Assembly: GCA_002371715.1 (NCBI GenBank) | Contig: DFGF01000054.1 | Location: 1 to 8,656 of the forward strand | Origin: Prevotella sp. UBA3757 | GTDB lineage: Bacteria > Bacteroidota > Bacteroidia > Bacteroidales > Bacteroidaceae | DNA length: 8,656 bases | Direction of reading: 5' to 3' | Shown here: piece by piece, positions 6,422 through 8,656 of the stretch | Numbering within the stretch: the stretch's first letter is position 1 | Layout: every line of letters begins with the position of its first letter | Program-made: the position numbers and the translations under genes | Notes under the pieces: model-generated | The model's database searches: none | The model's input: only the letters and a program-made list of their open reading frames with translations | What the model was told of the DNA's origin: nothing

Positions 6422-7225
6422 TTACTTTTTGCTAAAATAGTAGTTGACGTTACCACGTAGCAAGGCGTCGATGGTCTGTTGCTGATGGCTTTTCATGTAG
6501 TCGTCGATGTCAGAAATCATCTTGCCGTGGAACACGTCGCGCCCTACGACCTCGTTGACCACCCATTGTATCTTGCTCATGTGCTGGTGGCGACCGTCGG
6601 GCGTGCCGGCTAGTTCGCGTGGGGCGGGGTAGAGGCTGAGCAGGTAGAAGGCCAGACAGTCGGGCACAATCATGGAGCGCACCATCATGCTCCGCTGGTC
6701 GTCACGGTAGTTCTCGCGGTAGAAGGGGTAGTCGGCACCCAGATACTTGTCGAGGCTGATGCCCAGCGAACCGTCGGCCACGATGATGCTCTGGTCGAAC
6801 GAGCCTATCTGCGCATAGAAGTGGGGAATCTTCAGGGCGGGCATCCTGGCTTGTAGCCGTTCGAAGGCAGCGGCCAACTCGTTGTTGATGTCGTCCATGT
6901 CGGCATACTGCTGTTGCACGTCGGCCAGCATGCGCTGGAGCGTCGAGTCCTGGAAAAAGTGCAGGAAGCGATGGTTGGTCTCCGGGTCGTCTACCTTGCC
7001 CAACCGAAGCACGTCCTCTATCAGCGTGCGCGTCTGCATGGGGAAGTAGGTGTTCATCTGCCGGAGTGCGGAGTGGTCGCCGGTGGTCAGGTACAGGCTC
7101 TCAATGCGGTCGTAGCGCTCAATACTGATTTGGATGGCATCGCCAGCGTCGCTGGGCTTCAGCTGCCATTGGCAACCGAAACACAGAAGCATGATGGAAA
7201 ACAGTATGCCGTATATTTTGCGCAC
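6422..7225 (-). CDS. gldB: Gliding motility lipoprotein GldB-like protein, short C terminus
   Basis: The product is 267 residues. A lipoprotein signal peptide ends in L-L-C-F-G-C, with Cys18 as the probable lipidated residue; the residues after it (Q-W-Q-L-K) show no acidic export signal, so it may stay on the periplasmic side. Family features are I-x-R-Y-D-R (35-40), a YF block (60-61), and F-D-Q-S-I-I-V-A-D-G-S-L-G-I-S-L-D-K-Y-L-G (143-163), followed by Y-P-F-Y and I-V-P-D (186-189). GldB is required for gliding in Flavobacterium, and relatives occur in non-gliding Bacteroidetes. The start is GTG at 7225-7223; the frame has no ATG between the upstream stop and this codon, and the internal ATG (M12) would destroy the signal peptide. 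The C-terminal W-x-x-NE and PGRxGxWxGWxIV blocks that I recall from longer family members are absent. Neighbours are dnaB downstream and a divergent DUF4861 gene; gldC is not present. Confidence 0.82.
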   Translation of the reverse strand: MRKIYGILFSIMLLCFGCQWQLKPSDAGDAIQISIERYDRIESLYLTTGDHSALRQMNTYFPMQTRTLIEDVLRLGKVDDPETNHRFLHFFQDSTLQRMLADVQQQYADMDDINNELAAAFERLQARMPALKIPHFYAQIGSFDQSIIVADGSLGISLDKYLGADYPFYRENYRDDQRSMMVRSMIVPDCLAFYLLSLYPAPRELAGTPDGRHQHMSKIQWVVNEVVGRDVFHGKMISDIDDYMKSHQQQTIDALLRGNVNYYFSKK

Positions 7226-7271
7226 GGGTATGTTGACGAGTTTAATTACTTATTTATGTTAAATTTCGGTG

Positions 7272-7303
7272 CAAAATTACTAAAATATATTTTAAAATCC
7301 AAA
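7272..7303 (-). promoter_or_regulatory. Bacteroidetes-type promoter of gldB
   Basis: On the minus strand TTTG (7303-7300), a 20-bp spacer and TAATTTTG (7279-7272) fit the consensus, with the TTTGCA continuation also seen at porD. Transcription should start around 7264-7268, giving a leader of about 40 nt before the GTG at 7225. The rest of the 169-bp divergent gap to the DUF4861 gene is very AT-rich, with no hairpin or operator that I can support. Confidence 0.72.
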
Positions 7304-7394
7304 TTTTAACCTAAAAAAGATAAAAAAAAGTACACGAATGATGTGGTTTTCGTTTATTTGTGTGAAATTTGCAAAACGATAAACTACTTCAATT

Positions 7395-8651
7395 ATGAAA
7401 AAGAAACAAACGTTAGCCCTTTTCCTGCTGTCTGCGATGGCGACGGTGGCTTCTGCCTCGAAAACCATCACCGTCAGCGTCAGCAATCCCTCCAGTGTCT
7501 CACGCAGCGATGTGCCTGTCGTCATCCAACTGGCTCCTTACGGCACCGTGTCTTCTGCGCTGGTCACGCTGGACGGTCGGGAGGTCCCCTGCCAGTTGGA
7601 CGACCTCGACCAGAACGACACCTTCGACGAACTCTGCTTTTTGGCCAATCTCGGCAAGAAGGAAAAGCAGGAGTTCAGCGTCACCCTCTACGACGAAGGT
7701 GAGCCTCGTCAGTATCCGGCCCGCGTCTTTGCCGAGATGGTTCTGAGCAACACGCGCGACAAGAAACTGAAGAAGAACCAGCAGAACAACTATATCGAGT
7801 CCATCACCGCACGTGGCGACGCTGCCTATACCTATAATATACAGCACCACCATGGCGTGGACTTCGAGAGCGAGCTCAACGGCATCCGCATCTATTTCGA
7901 TGCCCGCCAGACGCTGGATCTCTACGGCAAGTTCAAGAAACAGCTGGAACTCAAGGAGACACAGTTCTATACCGACGACGAACAGAAGAAGCGGGGCTAT
8001 GGCGACGACGTGCTATGGGTCGGACAGACCTTCGGACTGGGTGCCTTCCGTGGTTGGGACGGCCGTCAGCCTACGCTGGTGGAGCCGGTGGCTTCGCGCA
8101 CGCAGCGCATCATTTCCTATGGTCCCCTGCGCACCATCGTCGAGGTTGTCGACAAAGGTTGGCAGGCCCCCCGTCCCGCCACGTCATCCGTCAGCCATCA
8201 GCCGTCATCCATCACGATGACCCTACGCTATACGCAGTATGCCGGCCATCGCGATACCGATGTTGACGTGCTGTTCAACAAGGACGTCAGCGACTATCGC
8301 TTCTCGACCGGTATCATTAATGTCAAGGGGTCCGAGGAGTTTTCCGACAAGAAGGGGTTGCGCGCCTGCTGGGGTACCGACTATCCTGCCACCGACACGC
8401 TGAAATGGAAACGCGAGACGGTGGGCCTGGCCATCCTGCTGCCACAGCAGAGCGTTGTCAGCGAGGAGCCGGCCAACAAGGACAACTATGCCTACGTCGT
8501 CAAGGTCGATGGGCGCCAGCTGTCGTATAAGGTGACGTACACCTCGGCCAACGAGGAGTTTGGCTACCATTCAGCCCGCGAATGGTTCGACTATCTGAAG
8601 GCTTGGCGCAAGGAGGTCGACAAGCCGGTTGAGGTGAGAATTAAGAGATGA
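7395..8651 (+). CDS. DUF4861 domain exported protein
   Basis: This complete 418-residue protein has a textbook signal peptide (MKKK, hydrophobic core, cleavage near ASA-S at 21) and belongs, by its overall pattern, to DUF4861. Recognisable parts are the N-terminal beta domain (T-I-T-V-S-V-x-N-P-S, V-P-V-V-I-Q, DDLDQNDTFDELCFLANL), the H-H-H-G-V-D-F-E-S-E-L-N-G-I-R-I-Y-F-D-x-R block, Y-G-D-D-V-L-W-V-G-Q-T-F-G-L-G-A-F-R-G-W-D-G, and the late tryptophan and tyrosine motifs (S-A-R-E-W-F). The family is uncharacterised; members are often found beside genes for pectin or other glycan breakdown, so a role in polysaccharide handling in the periplasm is plausible, but no such gene lies in this window. 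I see no consensus promoter in the 60 bp before the ATG. A Pro/Ser-rich insert around residues 256-273 is encoded partly by a heptamer repeat. The last codons run into a TGAGA-rich stretch at the window edge. Confidence 0.8.
   Translation: MKKKQTLALFLLSAMATVASASKTITVSVSNPSSVSRSDVPVVIQLAPYGTVSSALVTLDGREVPCQLDDLDQNDTFDELCFLANLGKKEKQEFSVTLYDEGEPRQYPARVFAEMVLSNTRDKKLKKNQQNNYIESITARGDAAYTYNIQHHHGVDFESELNGIRIYFDARQTLDLYGKFKKQLELKETQFYTDDEQKKRGYGDDVLWVGQTFGLGAFRGWDGRQPTLVEPVASRTQRIISYGPLRTIVEVVDKGWQAPRPATSSVSHQPSSITMTLRYTQYAGHRDTDVDVLFNKDVSDYRFSTGIINVKGSEEFSDKKGLRACWGTDYPATDTLKWKRETVGLAILLPQQSVVSEEPANKDNYAYVVKVDGRQLSYKVTYTSANEEFGYHSAREWFDYLKAWRKEVDKPVEVRIKR
8183..8217 (+). repeat. In-frame heptamer tract RTCAKCC within the DUF4861 gene
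   Basis: Four 7-bp units, GTCATCC, GTCAGCC, ATCAGCC and GTCATCC, are followed by a fifth, partial unit ATCACGA. They encode the segment S-S-V-S-H-Q-P-S-S-I-T, preceded by Q-A-P-R-P-A-T, between what look like two beta strands. The unit is different from the TTGARAG tracts but has the same 7-bp period. As 7 is not a multiple of 3, a gain or loss of one unit would shift the reading frame. Confidence 0.7.
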
Positions 8652-8656
8652 GAATT
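8629..8656 (+). repeat. Start of a TGAGA-type tract at the 3' end of the DUF4861 gene (cut by the window edge)
   Basis: From 8629 the sequence reads TTGAGG, TGAGAATT, AAGAGA, TGAGAATT. This resembles the degenerate tract before recN, and it includes the DUF4861 stop codon (8649-8651). The window ends before it can be seen whether heptamer units follow, so this is a tentative call. Confidence 0.4.

Noticed and set aside
312..7225. A coordinated type IX secretion/DNA-repair module formed by porD, recN, dnaB and gldB
   Set aside because: The genes lie on opposite strands with separate promoters, and the porD-recN neighbourhood is, as I recall, a common Bacteroidales arrangement; proximity alone does not show a shared function.
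7353..7371. Promoter for the DUF4861 gene (TTTG at 7357, or GAAATTTG at 7364-7371 as -7 box)
   Set aside because: Neither motif has a partner box at the proper spacing; the true promoter is probably in this AT-rich gap but cannot be placed.

Overview
The window looks like a chromosomal segment of a Bacteroidales bacterium, most likely Prevotellaceae. Evidence is a PorD/DUF4835 gene next to recN, a GldB lipoprotein, a DUF4861 protein, promoters of the Bacteroidetes type (TTTG, 20 bp, TAnnTTTG), AT-rich intergenic DNA around GC-rich genes, and TTGARAG heptamer tracts that I recall as common between Bacteroidales genes. Family names come from reading the sequences; no database search was run.

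Layout. Positions 1-21 hold the first seven codons of a minus-strand gene that leaves the window. A 290-bp AT-rich divergent region follows, with candidate promoters both ways. A plus-strand cluster then runs porD (312-1235), recN (1354-3033) and a 572-residue exported protein with a trypsin-like domain and TPRs (3080-4798). It converges on minus-strand dnaB (6360-4807), with only 8 bp between the stop codons. Behind dnaB, also on the minus strand, is gldB (7225-6422). A divergent 169-bp AT-rich gap separates it from a plus-strand DUF4861 gene (7395-8651), complete just before the window ends. There are no RNA genes, insertion sequences, CRISPR arrays or prophage genes.

The genes are mostly housekeeping (RecN for double-strand break repair, DnaB for the replication fork) or cell-envelope functions (PorD and GldB, tied to type IX secretion and gliding; a periplasmic TPR protein; a probable glycan-related DUF4861 protein). 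No new multi-gene system is evident.

The least ordinary signals are: (i) heptanucleotide tracts at the plus-strand gene junctions, one of which encodes the last residues and stop codon of recN and abuts the next start codon; (ii) a related tract in opposite orientation encoding part of a signal peptide, and a different heptamer tract inside the DUF4861 reading frame; (iii) a trypsin-like domain that appears to have lost its catalytic His and Ser; (iv) a hairpin inside the TPR gene positioned to act as the dnaB terminator; (v) three promoters with identical 20-bp spacing; (vi) a GldB that seems short at its C terminus.
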